Shown piece by piece: positions 17,530-25,802 of a stretch of DNA of 64,000 nucleotides. The notes under the pieces were generated by a model that had not been told where the DNA came from, ran no database searches, and was given only the letters and a program-made list of their open reading frames with translations. The position numbers and the translations under genes are program-made. Position 1 is the stretch's first letter; each line of letters starts with the position of its first letter. Source of the stretch: Acidobacteriota bacterium (GTDB taxonomy: Bacteria > Acidobacteriota > Thermoanaerobaculia > UBA5066); NCBI GenBank assembly GCA_029781975.1, contig JAKOVQ010000014.1, forward strand, positions 219,864 through 283,863, written 5' to 3'.

Positions 17530-17919
17530 CTATCTCCTCCCGAGGATCCAGGCCTCGAGGAGGACGAGGGCGCCGACGAGAAGCGCGGCGAGCCACGTCT
17601 GCCCATGGGCCTTCGCGGCCGGGACGCCCGCCAGCGTCGCGTCGTTCAGGAGGGCGAAGACCAGCCAGAAGAAGAGAGCGCTCGCGACGAGCGCCGCGAC
17701 CGGGGCCACCGCGAGCCGGACGAAGCCCGGCGCGTGCGCGGCGAGCCGCACCGCCGCCGCCACCGACGTCCCGGTGAGCCAGAGCGCGACGACGAGCCAG
17801 CCGAGGAAGATCGCCTCGCCCCCCTGAGGCCCCTTCCCCGGCTCCAGCGCGAGCGTCCACCGTGTCAGGACCGCGAGAGGGAGGAGAGTTGCGAGGACGA
17901 GGGCCGGGAGGACGCTCAT
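17530..17919 (-). CDS. Four-helix membrane protein, 129 aa
   Basis: I do not recognise a family. Four hydrophobic helices are predicted, around residues 2-22, 38-62, 68-93 and 105-127. A short basic C-terminus (L-G-R-R) follows, and there are no motifs or cysteines. ATG 17919 lies 25 nt after the CocE-type hydrolase stop, so the two may be co-transcribed. No function is proposed. Confidence 0.68.
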   Translation of the reverse strand: MSVLPALVLATLLPLAVLTRWTLALEPGKGPQGGEAIFLGWLVVALWLTGTSVAAAVRLAAHAPGFVRLAVAPVAALVASALFFWLVFALLNDATLAGVPAAKAHGQTWLAALLVGALVLLEAWILGRR

Positions 17920-17944
17920 CCGGGGGCTGCCCCGGCCCGCGCCC

Positions 17945-19963
17945 TCACGGCTCCGTCACCAGCGGCAGCTCGACGAAGCTGGCCCGCCCCGGCTCGTGGT
18001 AGATCCGCTGCGTCGCCTTCCGGTACTCCCCGGGCTTCGCCCGGAAGATCGACGGGACGAACGTCTGCGGGTTGCGGTCGTAGAGCGGGAACCAGCTCGA
18101 CTGCACCTGCACCATGATCCGGTGCCCCGGGAGGAAGACGTGGTTCGCCGTCGGGAGGGCGAAGCGGTAGAGGAGCGGCTCGCCCGCGGCGAGCGGCGCC
18201 GGCTTCTCGAGGCTCTCTCGATAGCGGCCCCGGAAGATGTCGGCCGAGACCATCAGCTGGTAGCCCCCCATCTCCGGCTGCCCCGGCACCTCGTCGGGGT
18301 AGACGTCGATCAGCTTGACGACCCAGTCCGAGTCGGTCCCGCTCGTCGAGGCCACGAGGTTGGCCACCGGCTCCCCGCTGATCTTCACCCCCTTCTCCAG
18401 CCGGTCCGACACGAACGTCACGACGTCGGCGCGGCCCGAGGCCTCGCGCTGGTCGTCGACGAGCCACTGCGACCAGCTCTGCCCCTTGTCGTACCCCATC
18501 GGCTGGATCGGGCGGGACCGGTAGGGGACCGGCTTCGCCGGGTCGGAGACGTACTCCTCGAACGGCGCCGAGCCCGCCGCGGGCGGCGCGAAGGCGAGCT
18601 TCAGCCCCGCGCCGAGGTAGAGGGGCGTCGGCTTCACCGAGCAGCCGGACGGACACCCCGACGGCCACGAGGCGAGGCGCAGCCACCGGTTGGTCCCCGT
18701 CTCGAACGCCGTCACCGGCGCGACCCCCTCCTTCGGCGCCTCCGCCTTCAGGTAGCGCGCGAGGAAGGGGGCCAGGACGTCCCTGCGGAACGTCAGCGCC
18801 GTGTCGCTCCCGAAGCGGACCGGGCCGAGCGAGCTGCCGTCGTGGATCTCCTGCCCGTGGTGCCACGGCCCGAGGACGAGGAACACCTTGTCGTGGGACG
18901 TGTCCTTCGGCTCCAGCGCCTTGTAGACCGCGATCGCCCCGTAGATGTCCTCCTGGTCCCAGAGGGAGTGGACGAGGAGGATCGGGACCGTGAGCGGCCG
19001 CGCCGCCAGGACCCGGTCCACCGCCTGGTCCCGCCAGAAGGCGTCGTAGCTCGGGTGGGCCAGGATCTTCCGCCAGAAGCCGACCTGCTCGAGGCCGTGG
19101 CGCCGTCCCAGCTCGCCCGCCGACCCAGCCTCCAGGAACGTGTCGTAGTCGTCGAAGTGGCCCGACCACCACTTCGCCTCGTTCCTGCGCGTCGCCTCCT
19201 GCTCCTGGATGTACGGCATGTTCTGCTGCCGGAACGCGCCGTTGTGGAACCAGTCGTCGCCCCGCCAGCCGTCGACCATCGGGTTCATCGGGACCGCGAC
19301 CTTCAGCGCCGGGTGCGGGTCGACGAGCGCCATCAGCGGAAGGAACCCGTCGTACGAGATCCCGAGGATCCCGACGCGGCCGTTCGACTCCGGGACGTTC
19401 TTCACCAGCCAGTCGATCGTGTCCCACGTGTCCGTCGCGTGGTCGACCGGCGTCGGGTTCTGCGGCCCGCGGAGCGGCCGGTTCATGACGTAGTCGCCCT
19501 CGGAGCCGTACTTGCCCCGCACGTCCTGGACGACCCGGATGTACCCCCCGTCGAGGATCACGTCGGTCGCGTTGTCGTAGCCCTGCAGGACCGGGCCGAG
19601 GTGGGAGCTCGCGGCGTGTGTCGTCAGCGCCGTCGCGTCGTACGGCGTCCGCGTCAGGAGGATCGGCGCGTCCTTCGCCCCCTTCGGGACGAGGATGACC
19701 GTGTGCAGCTTCACGCCGTCGCGCATCGGGATCATCACGTCGCGCCGGACGTGGTCGAACGAGTCGGTCCTCTGCTCGAACGAGTCCGGGGTCTCGCTCG
19801 GGAAGTCGGGGTAGAGCGGCGCCGGCTTCTGCGCCCGCGCCGCCGGCGCGAGGAAGGCGGCCGCGACGACGAGGGCCAGGCCCCGTATCGCCCGCCCGGA
19901 GCCGATCCTGGGAGCCGCCGCGTTCCGCCGCCCTCGGCCGGGATCACCCGTCTCGCTGACCAT
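17945..19963 (-). CDS. Secreted CocE/NonD-family hydrolase (X-Pro dipeptidyl-peptidase S15 fold)
   Basis: A 672-aa exported hydrolase of the alpha-amino-acid ester hydrolase/cocaine esterase type. The signal peptide ends A-A-R-A-Q near residue 45. V-M-I-P-M-R-D-G-V-K-L and R-T-P-Y-D follow, then V-Q-D-V-R-G-K-Y-G-S-E-G-D-Y. The nucleophile elbow is G-I-S-Y-D-G-F near residue 200. The candidate acid is D in S-L-W-D-Q-E-D near 335 and the candidate His is in G-P-W-H-H-G near 370. The C-terminal ~200 residues form the jelly-roll domain, with F-L-P-G-H-R-I-M-V-Q-V-Q-S-S-W-F-P. Substrates in the family are esters or amides of amino acids. The start ATG 19963 has a strong GGAGGAAGG. Confidence 0.92.
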   Translation of the reverse strand: MVSETGDPGRGRRNAAAPRIGSGRAIRGLALVVAAAFLAPAARAQKPAPLYPDFPSETPDSFEQRTDSFDHVRRDVMIPMRDGVKLHTVILVPKGAKDAPILLTRTPYDATALTTHAASSHLGPVLQGYDNATDVILDGGYIRVVQDVRGKYGSEGDYVMNRPLRGPQNPTPVDHATDTWDTIDWLVKNVPESNGRVGILGISYDGFLPLMALVDPHPALKVAVPMNPMVDGWRGDDWFHNGAFRQQNMPYIQEQEATRRNEAKWWSGHFDDYDTFLEAGSAGELGRRHGLEQVGFWRKILAHPSYDAFWRDQAVDRVLAARPLTVPILLVHSLWDQEDIYGAIAVYKALEPKDTSHDKVFLVLGPWHHGQEIHDGSSLGPVRFGSDTALTFRRDVLAPFLARYLKAEAPKEGVAPVTAFETGTNRWLRLASWPSGCPSGCSVKPTPLYLGAGLKLAFAPPAAGSAPFEEYVSDPAKPVPYRSRPIQPMGYDKGQSWSQWLVDDQREASGRADVVTFVSDRLEKGVKISGEPVANLVASTSGTDSDWVVKLIDVYPDEVPGQPEMGGYQLMVSADIFRGRYRESLEKPAPLAAGEPLLYRFALPTANHVFLPGHRIMVQVQSSWFPLYDRNPQTFVPSIFRAKPGEYRKATQRIYHEPGRASFVELPLVTEP

Positions 19964-20120
19964 GTCGCCTTCCTCCTCGCCGCCTGGCCGGCCGGGTTCG
20001 GCGGCGGCCGAGATTAGACGGGACGCCTTCCACCGGCAAAGAAACCCCGTTCGCCCCGCGTCCGTATGAACCGGCGCTCCGGCGGCCCCGGCTGCGGGCC
20101 CGGGGGATCAGGAGGCGAGC

Positions 20121-21041
20121 ATGACCCTGGAGCGCAACGCGGCCCTCCTCGCGGCCCTGGCCACCGTCGGGTCCCTCGCGACCTACGCGTCCATCGCGGC
20201 AGCCGCTCCCCCAGCGGCCTCCCCCGCCGCCGGGACCGAGGGCCCGGCGGCGAGCGCGGCATCCTCATGGCTCGAGCCTCGCCCCGGCGTCGCGAAGGGA
20301 AAGGTGGAGGCCTTCACCCTCGCCGACGCGCACGATCACCGGAGCCGCAAGGTCTCCGTCTACACGCCTCCCGGCTACGACCCGAAGGCGGCGGAGCCGT
20401 ACGGTCTCGCGATCTTCCTCGACGGCCCCGCCTTCTACATCGAGGAGATCCCGGCGCCCACGATCCTCGACAACCTCGAGGCGGCGGGCGCGATCCGGCC
20501 TCTCGTGGCGCTCTTCGTCGACAGCTCCGAGGACCGCCCGGGGGACCTCGCGAACCGCGCGGCGTTCGCGGGATTCCTCGGGGACGAGCTGGTCCCGTGG
20601 GTGAGGAAAGGGTGGCGGGTCTCCTCCGACCCCGCCCGGACGATCGTCTGCGGAGCGAGCGCGGGAGGCCTCGGGGCGGCGTTCGCCGCCTTCAGGCGCC
20701 CGGACCTCTTCGGCAACGTCCTCTCGCAGAGCGGGGCCTTCTGGCGCGGGCCCGAGGGGCGGACCGACGACCTCGAGTGGCTCACCGCGCAGCTCCGGAA
20801 GTCGCCGAGGCTCCCGATCCGCTTCGTCGTCGAGGTGGGCGAGACCGAGACCCACGCGACCGCCGCCGGGCCGATCTTCATCGAGACGAACCGGCGGCTC
20901 CGCGACGTCCTCGTGTCGAAGGGGTACGACGTGAGGTACCGCGAGATCCCGGGCGGGAGGCACAGCCCCGCCACCTGGGGACCCGCGCTCCCGGACGCGC
21001 TGATCCACCTGGCCGGAACGCCGGCGGCGGCCCCGCGCTGA
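20121..21041 (+). CDS. Exported esterase, enterochelin-esterase (Fes/EsxA-like) type
   Basis: A 306-aa protein with a signal peptide (residues ~1-28) and an esterase-D/Fes-like alpha/beta-hydrolase domain. It reads S-V-Y-T-P-P-G-Y-D and L-A-I-F-L-D-G, with the nucleophile elbow C-G-A-S-A-G-G near 177 and G-G-R-H-S-P-A-T-W near 282 carrying the catalytic His. The acidic residue is probably in V-G-E-T-E. The related Fes cleaves ferric enterobactin, but periplasmic homologues act on other esters and no siderophore genes are nearby. Start ATG 20121 follows CAGGAGGC. Confidence 0.85.
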   Translation: MTLERNAALLAALATVGSLATYASIAAAAPPAASPAAGTEGPAASAASSWLEPRPGVAKGKVEAFTLADAHDHRSRKVSVYTPPGYDPKAAEPYGLAIFLDGPAFYIEEIPAPTILDNLEAAGAIRPLVALFVDSSEDRPGDLANRAAFAGFLGDELVPWVRKGWRVSSDPARTIVCGASAGGLGAAFAAFRRPDLFGNVLSQSGAFWRGPEGRTDDLEWLTAQLRKSPRLPIRFVVEVGETETHATAAGPIFIETNRRLRDVLVSKGYDVRYREIPGGRHSPATWGPALPDALIHLAGTPAAAPR

Positions 21042-21065
21042 GCGCGCGGGCGCGTTCGCGGCGGC

Positions 21066-22022
21066 TCAGGGCTTCCAGGCCCCGTTCTGCAGGACGACCC
21101 GGTAGCCGTCCGGGTCCTCGAACGTCCTGCCGAGGCGGTCCCAGTACGGGTTGAACGAGGGGACGGCCGGATGTCCCGCCGCGAGGAGCCTCGCGACCGC
21201 CGCCTCCCACTCCGCCCGGTCGGGGAGGTAGAGGACGAGGAGGTTGTCCTCGGTCGGGGCGCGCCCCGCGGCGTGCCCCGCCTTCCGCGTGAACTCCAGG
21301 TGGTAGGGCGCGCCCGGGTGCCCGAGCATCACGCCGTCGAACCCCTCGTGGTCCCGGAAGCCGCCGAGCACCTCGAACCCGAGGCCGTCGCGGTAGAAGC
21401 GAGTGACCGCCTCGAGGTCGTCCGAGGGGCGGGCGACGCGCAGGTGCGCCCGGGCGAGCGGGTCCGTGAAGGGAGAGAGCGGCACCCGCTCCTCCCGGAC
21501 GATCGAGTAGACCGCCGCGTCGTGGGGCGTCCCGTGGACCAGGAGCCGCGAGCGCGCCACCCCCTCGAGGAGCGCCCCGGCCTTCTCGGCCACCCTCCGG
21601 CTCCGGGCGTTGCCGACGGCCGCGACGACCTCGAGCCGGACGAGGTCGGTGCGCGAGAACGCCCACGCGGCGGCCGCGCGCGCGGCGCGGGACGCGACGC
21701 CCCGTCCCGCCGCCGAGCTCCGGACCCAGTACCCGAGGTTCGCCAGCCGATGAAGTCGGTTGACCTGGTTGACGCCGCACCCGCCGAGGAAGCGGCCGGC
21801 GCCGTCCTCGATCACGAACTCGAACGCGTCGCCCCGCTCCCGCGCTTCCACCTGCGCGGCGATCCAGGGCCTCGCCTGGTCGAGGCCGTACCCGTCGTGG
21901 CACCACTCCATCCAGGGGAAGACGTCGCCGACCGACTCGAGCGCCGCCTCGACGAGCGCCTCGGCGTCGGACGGCTCGTAGGGCCGGAGGGTCACGGCGT
22001 CCCCGTCCCGGCTCGCCGTCAC
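21066..22022 (-). CDS. GNAT acetyltransferase fused to a VOC domain
   Basis: A 318-aa two-domain protein. Residues ~10-180 form a RimJ/RimL-type GNAT (L-G-Y-W-V-R-S-S-A-A-G-R-G-V-A-S-R-A, then E-V-V-A-A-V-G-N-A-R-S-R-R-V-A-E-K-A-G-A). Residues ~195-318 form a VOC domain of the YycE type (V-T-R-F-Y-R-D-G-L-G-F-E-V-L-G-G-F, Y-H-L-E-F-T, F-E-D-P-D-G-Y-R-V-V-L-Q). The start is GTG 22022, 4 nt after the upstream membrane-protein stop. The VOC part may bind or modify the acetyl acceptor, as in resistance-type proteins; that is inference. Confidence 0.87.
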   Translation of the reverse strand: MTASRDGDAVTLRPYEPSDAEALVEAALESVGDVFPWMEWCHDGYGLDQARPWIAAQVEARERGDAFEFVIEDGAGRFLGGCGVNQVNRLHRLANLGYWVRSSAAGRGVASRAARAAAAWAFSRTDLVRLEVVAAVGNARSRRVAEKAGALLEGVARSRLLVHGTPHDAAVYSIVREERVPLSPFTDPLARAHLRVARPSDDLEAVTRFYRDGLGFEVLGGFRDHEGFDGVMLGHPGAPYHLEFTRKAGHAAGRAPTEDNLLVLYLPDRAEWEAAVARLLAAGHPAVPSFNPYWDRLGRTFEDPDGYRVVLQNGAWKP

Positions 22023-22026
22023 CGCC

Positions 22027-23133
22027 TCACCTCGGGAGCGGCCGGCGCGCGAGGTAGTCGTCCACGAGGCCGATCGCCTCGTCCCGCTCGCCGCCCCGGG
22101 GCCAGGCTTCCAGCGCGGACCGGAGCGTCCGCGCCTCCGCGTCGAAGCGGTCCTCGCGGAACCGCTCGGCCGCGAGGAGGATTCCCCAGGTCAGCCCCTT
22201 GACGTGCGTGATGTGGCCGCGCGAGGGGTCCTTCGCGTCGGCCCGGTAGTCGTCGGCGAGGAGGAGGATCGCCTTCCGGATCGCCGGCGCCCAGGCCGGG
22301 TCGGCCGGGTCGCACAGGCCGACGAAGTTCGCCGCGTGCTCGCGCTCGAGGGGGAGCGGGTCGGAGAGCCGCGCCTCGAGCCGCCTCGTCAGGTCCGGGA
22401 GCTTCCGGATCCGCTCGACCGCGAGGGCGTGGTGGGCCGCCCCGGTGTCGATGAAGAGGTGCGACAGGAACTGCTCCAGGGGGGCGTCGTCGGGGAGCGC
22501 GTCCAAGGCGGCGTCCTGCTCGGCGTCGTGGCGCCGCTGGCGCTCGGCCTCCTCGAGGCGGCTCTTCTCCCATTCGGACTCCTGCTCCTGCCGCGCGCGC
22601 GCCCGGGCGTTCTCGGACTGCACCCACGCCACGACGCCCCAGCCGGCCGTCGCGAAGGCGAGGACCAGGAGCGGCCAGCCGACGGCCTTCGGCCAGGACC
22701 GGGCAGCCAGGACGGATGGCGCGGTCCAGAGGAGCGCCGCGACGAACCCCTGGACCGCGAGCGGGAGGAGGAACGCGCCCGCCAGGCCGATCGGCGTTCG
22801 CCAGGCGCCGGTCCGCGCCTCCAGCCCCATCCCGGCGGCGACCACCGACAGCGCTCCCAGCCCCACGGCGGTCGCGAGGACGGCCAGCGTCGGGACCGCC
22901 GGCGTGCCGCTCACCCAGTCGAAGGCGCCGCGCCGGACGGCGATGAACGCGGCCACGAGCGTGAGGAGCCACGCGACGATCAGGACGAAGAAGATGACGA
23001 CGAGCCCCATGGCGTCGGAGCCGCTCGGGGGCTTCATCGTGTAGAGCTTCGTCACCCCGGCGGTGACGAGGGTCAGGAGGACGGCCAGCCCGAGGGCGAT
23101 CGTCCCGATCGTGGGAGCCGCGCTGTTCGACAC
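22027..23133 (-). CDS. Orphan membrane protein with coiled-coil and helical C-terminal domain, 368 aa
   Basis: I do not recognise a family. Five TM helices are visible within residues ~8-175. A charged heptad region follows at ~176-215 (Q-E-Q-E-S-E-W-E-K-S-R-L-E-E-A-E-R-Q-R-R), predicted to be a coiled coil. A soluble ~150-residue helical domain comes last, with H-A-L-A-V-E-R-I-R-K-L-P-D-L and H-A-A-N-F-V-G-L-C-D. The spacing of the helices could suit ARM/HEAT-like repeats. The start GTG 23133 has GAGAAT 7 nt upstream. It is coupled to the GNAT-VOC gene (4 nt gap). Confidence 0.72.
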   Translation of the reverse strand: MSNSAAPTIGTIALGLAVLLTLVTAGVTKLYTMKPPSGSDAMGLVVIFFVLIVAWLLTLVAAFIAVRRGAFDWVSGTPAVPTLAVLATAVGLGALSVVAAGMGLEARTGAWRTPIGLAGAFLLPLAVQGFVAALLWTAPSVLAARSWPKAVGWPLLVLAFATAGWGVVAWVQSENARARARQEQESEWEKSRLEEAERQRRHDAEQDAALDALPDDAPLEQFLSHLFIDTGAAHHALAVERIRKLPDLTRRLEARLSDPLPLEREHAANFVGLCDPADPAWAPAIRKAILLLADDYRADAKDPSRGHITHVKGLTWGILLAAERFREDRFDAEARTLRSALEAWPRGGERDEAIGLVDDYLARRPLPR

Positions 23134-23173
23134 GGAGGCGATTCTCGCATCGCTCTCGCCCGACCTCTCGCGG

Positions 23174-23650
23174 CTAGGGCGCCAGCCTCTTCGTCAGGAG
23201 GCGGCGGTGGTAGTCGACGAAGCCGAGACGCGTGTAGAGGGCCGTAGCGCCCGTGTTCGCCGCCTCCGACTCGAGGTGGAGGGCCCGGAGCCCGAGGCGG
23301 CGCCCTTCCTCCTCCAGCAGGCCGAGGACCGCCGTCCCGATCCCCCGACCGCGCCGCTCGGGGACGACGAAGAGCTCGTCCACGAACGCCGTCCTCCCGC
23401 CGAACTCGAGGCTGAAGGAGAAGGAGAGGATCGCGTAGCCCACGACCTCCTCCCCGAGCGCGACGAGCCACGCGACGCCGAGCGCCGGGTCCCCGATCAG
23501 CTCCTGGACGGCGCGCGCCTTCTGCTCCTCGACGTACGGATACCCGAAGTGCTCGTAGAACGCGTGGACGAGCGGGAGGATCACCGGCGCGTCCCCGGGC
23601 CCGGCGGCGCGGAGGCGGGCGGCCGTGCCCGGGGCGTCGCTGCTCGACAT
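23174..23650 (-). CDS. GNAT family N-acetyltransferase
   Basis: A 158-aa GNAT with the diamine-acetyltransferase-like layout. V-D-E-L-F-V-V-P-E-R-R-G-R-G-I-G-T-A-V-L gives the CoA loop, and L-H-L-E-S-E-A-A-N-T-G-A-T-A-L-Y-T-R-L-G-F is the C-terminal motif. ATG 23650 follows GAGAGGA. The open frame continues over 2 kb upstream but is antisense shadow there. It is divergent from the metal-efflux operon with a 150-nt gap. Confidence 0.88.
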   Translation of the reverse strand: MSSSDAPGTAARLRAAGPGDAPVILPLVHAFYEHFGYPYVEEQKARAVQELIGDPALGVAWLVALGEEVVGYAILSFSFSLEFGGRTAFVDELFVVPERRGRGIGTAVLGLLEEEGRRLGLRALHLESEAANTGATALYTRLGFVDYHRRLLTKRLAP

Positions 23651-23784
23651 CGATGTTTCCTCTCGTCGCGGGGGGAATGCGAGCTCCACGGCCCCCCGGC
23701 CTCCGGGAAGAGTACCGCCCCGTCGGCGACGGTCGCGTCCGGCGGGCCGCCGTCGGCGCGGAGGCGTCGGGTGCCCCGGGGGGG

Positions 23785-23790
23785 TATACT
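23785..23790 (+). promoter_or_regulatory. -10-like TATACT box before the metal-efflux operon
   Basis: TATACT lies in otherwise G+C-only sequence, 10 nt before the ATG of the Cys-rich gene. It would start transcription almost at the start codon. No -35 consensus and no metal-responsive operator was recognised. Confidence 0.4.
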
Positions 23791-23800
23791 CGCCCGCGCG

Positions 23801-24304
23801 ATGGCCGAACGCCGCAACCAGCAGGCAGGGCCCGGGAGGCGGACGACGGTTCGTGCCGGGCGCGTCCGCACCGGAGCGGCCCGGGTCGCGACCCTCTGGG
23901 GCGTGACGGCTCTTTCCCTCGTCGCGCTCCTCCTCGCCGGCCCTTCCGCCGCCGCCTCGTGCTCTCGCCTCGCGGCTCCGGACGGCGCCCCGGCGGGACC
24001 GGCGCCCGCGGCCTGCTGCTGCGCCGCGATGGCGGGATCGGGCCCGGCTTCCGGCGCCACGGAGCGGATGGCCGAGCCGGGAGGCTGCTGCTGCCCCGCC
24101 GGCACCTGCGGCATGGGTCCCGTGAACCGCGTTCCCGACGCTCCTCCCGAGAAGGCCTCGGCCCCGGCAGCACCGCTCGCGGCGAGCGACGCCGAGGTGG
24201 CCCCCCCCGAGCGGGTCGCGCCGGCGGCCCCGGCCCCCGCGATCCCCGAAGGGGGCGGAAGCTCCGACCGGCTCTTCCTCGCGCTCGGCGTCCTGAGACG
24301 TTGA
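23801..24304 (+). CDS. Cys-rich exported/anchored protein leading the copper-efflux operon
   Basis: A 167-aa protein with a basic N-terminus, one hydrophobic signal/anchor segment (~34-55) and cysteine clusters: A-C-C-C-A-A-M near residue 70 and G-G-C-C-C-P-A-G-T-C-G-M-G near 95-107. The rest is Pro/Ala-rich and low complexity. The clustered Cys with nearby Met, and its place directly before cusC, suggest periplasmic Cu/Ag binding. This is inference; no family was recognised. The ATG at 23801 lacks a Shine-Dalgarno but has TATACT upstream. The gap to cusC is 72 nt. Confidence 0.68.
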   Translation: MAERRNQQAGPGRRTTVRAGRVRTGAARVATLWGVTALSLVALLLAGPSAAASCSRLAAPDGAPAGPAPAACCCAAMAGSGPASGATERMAEPGGCCCPAGTCGMGPVNRVPDAPPEKASAPAAPLAASDAEVAPPERVAPAAPAPAIPEGGGSSDRLFLALGVLRR

Positions 24305-24376
24305 TCCCTCGGTCGACGAGGTTTCCCGTCCGCCCCCCCGGGGCGGCATCCGGAGCTTTTCGAACGAGGTGGACCG

Positions 24377-25792
24377 ATGTCCCGTTCCCGGTATCCGGCA
24401 GGCGCCTCTTGCGGCCCGCGCCGCAACGCTTCCTTCCTCCGTAGGCTCGGCCTCTTCCCGGCCGTCCTCGCTCCCCTCCTCCTGACCCTCGCCGCGGCCC
24501 TCCCGGCGCGGCCCGCGCACGCGGAGGAGCCTTCCCCCGGGGCCCCCGCCGCGCCCGGGACGGAGCTCGACCGCCTCGTCGCCGAGGCGCTCGCGCGAAG
24601 CCCCGACCTCGCGGCCGCGCGGGCCACGGCGGAGGCGGCGGCCTCGCGCGTGAGCCCGGCGAGCGCCCTCCCCGACCCGATGCTCTCCGTCGGCTACGAG
24701 AACGACGGGACCGGCATCTCGCTCGGCGAGGAGCCGATGACGCGGCTCACGTTCATGGCCCAGCAGGCGATCCCCTTCCCGGGAAAGCTCCGGCTGGCGG
24801 GCGAGATCGCCGCGAAGGACGCCGACCGCTCCCGGACGGCGCCGGAGAGGGTCGCCCTGGACCTCGCCGCGTCGGTGAAGCGCGCGTACGCCGACCTCGT
24901 CGAGGCGCGCGAGGACCAGCGGCTCGTCGAGGACCAGGTCGAAACGTGGAAGGCGATCGAGGAGGTGACCCGCGCCCGGTACACAGCCGGGATGGGGAGC
25001 CAGCAGGACGTCATCCGCGCGCAGGGCGAGAGGACGAGGCTCCTCCAGCAGCGCGCCCGCGACGCTGCCGCCGAGGAGACTGCTCTCGCGCGCCTCAGGG
25101 CCCTCCTCTACCTCCCGCTCGACGCGCCCCTCCCGACCACGCTGCGCCTGGCCCCGGGCTCGCTCCCGGAGCTCCCGGCCGCCGACGAGGCCCTCGCGCG
25201 CGCCCTCGACGTCACCCCCGAGCTGAAGGAGGCGGCCCTCGCGAAGGAGCGCGCCGGCCTCTCGGAGGACCTCGCCCGGCGCCAGCTGAAGCCCGACCTC
25301 GTCGTCTCGGCCGGCTACATGAACCGCGGCTCGCTCCCCCTGATGTGGTCCGCGGGGATCGGCGTCTCGGTCCCGCTCTGGGCCGGGAAGAAGCAGCGCC
25401 CGCTCGTCGCCTCCGCCCGGAGCGAGGCCGCCGCGGCCGCGGCGAGGGAGGAGTCGCTGCGCCGGACGATCGAGGGGCTCACCCAGCAGCGCCTCGTCCG
25501 CCTCCGCCAGCTCGCCGAGGAGGCGAAGCTCGACGCCGAGGGGGTCCTCGTCCAGGACCGCCTCTCCGTCGAATCCGCCCTCGCCAGCTACCGGACCGGC
25601 GCCGTCCCGTTCGTCACCGTCCTCGAGGCGCTCAGCACCGACTTCACCGACCGGCGCGCGGCCGTCGGCCGGCTCGCCGACCTGATCCGCGCCCGCGCGG
25701 ACCTCGAGGAGTACTCCCTGACCGGGAGCCCGTCCTCCGCCATGGTTTCGCCCGCCCCGCCCTCCGGCGCCTCCGCCGGGTCGAAGATGTAG
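24377..25792 (+). CDS. cusC: TolC-family outer-membrane efflux protein (CusC-like)
   Basis: A 471-aa outer-membrane factor. The signal peptide (to ~50) ends A-H-A-E-E. Two copies of the OEP alpha-helical hairpin follow: repeat 1 at about 60-265 (R-S-P-D-L-A-A-A-R-A-T-A-E-A-A; Y-A-D-L-V-E-A-R-E-D) and repeat 2 at about 270-450 (L-K-P-D-L-V-V-S-A-G-Y, S-V-P-L-W). S-V-P-L-W-A-G-K-K-Q is a typical TolC turn. It forms the outer-membrane exit duct for the CusBA complex encoded next. The start ATG follows GAGGTGG. The spacing to cusB is 10 nt. Confidence 0.88.
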   Translation: MSRSRYPAGASCGPRRNASFLRRLGLFPAVLAPLLLTLAAALPARPAHAEEPSPGAPAAPGTELDRLVAEALARSPDLAAARATAEAAASRVSPASALPDPMLSVGYENDGTGISLGEEPMTRLTFMAQQAIPFPGKLRLAGEIAAKDADRSRTAPERVALDLAASVKRAYADLVEAREDQRLVEDQVETWKAIEEVTRARYTAGMGSQQDVIRAQGERTRLLQQRARDAAAEETALARLRALLYLPLDAPLPTTLRLAPGSLPELPAADEALARALDVTPELKEAALAKERAGLSEDLARRQLKPDLVVSAGYMNRGSLPLMWSAGIGVSVPLWAGKKQRPLVASARSEAAAAAAREESLRRTIEGLTQQRLVRLRQLAEEAKLDAEGVLVQDRLSVESALASYRTGAVPFVTVLEALSTDFTDRRAAVGRLADLIRARADLEEYSLTGSPSSAMVSPAPPSGASAGSKM

Positions 25793-25802
25793 GGAGCCCC
25801 AC

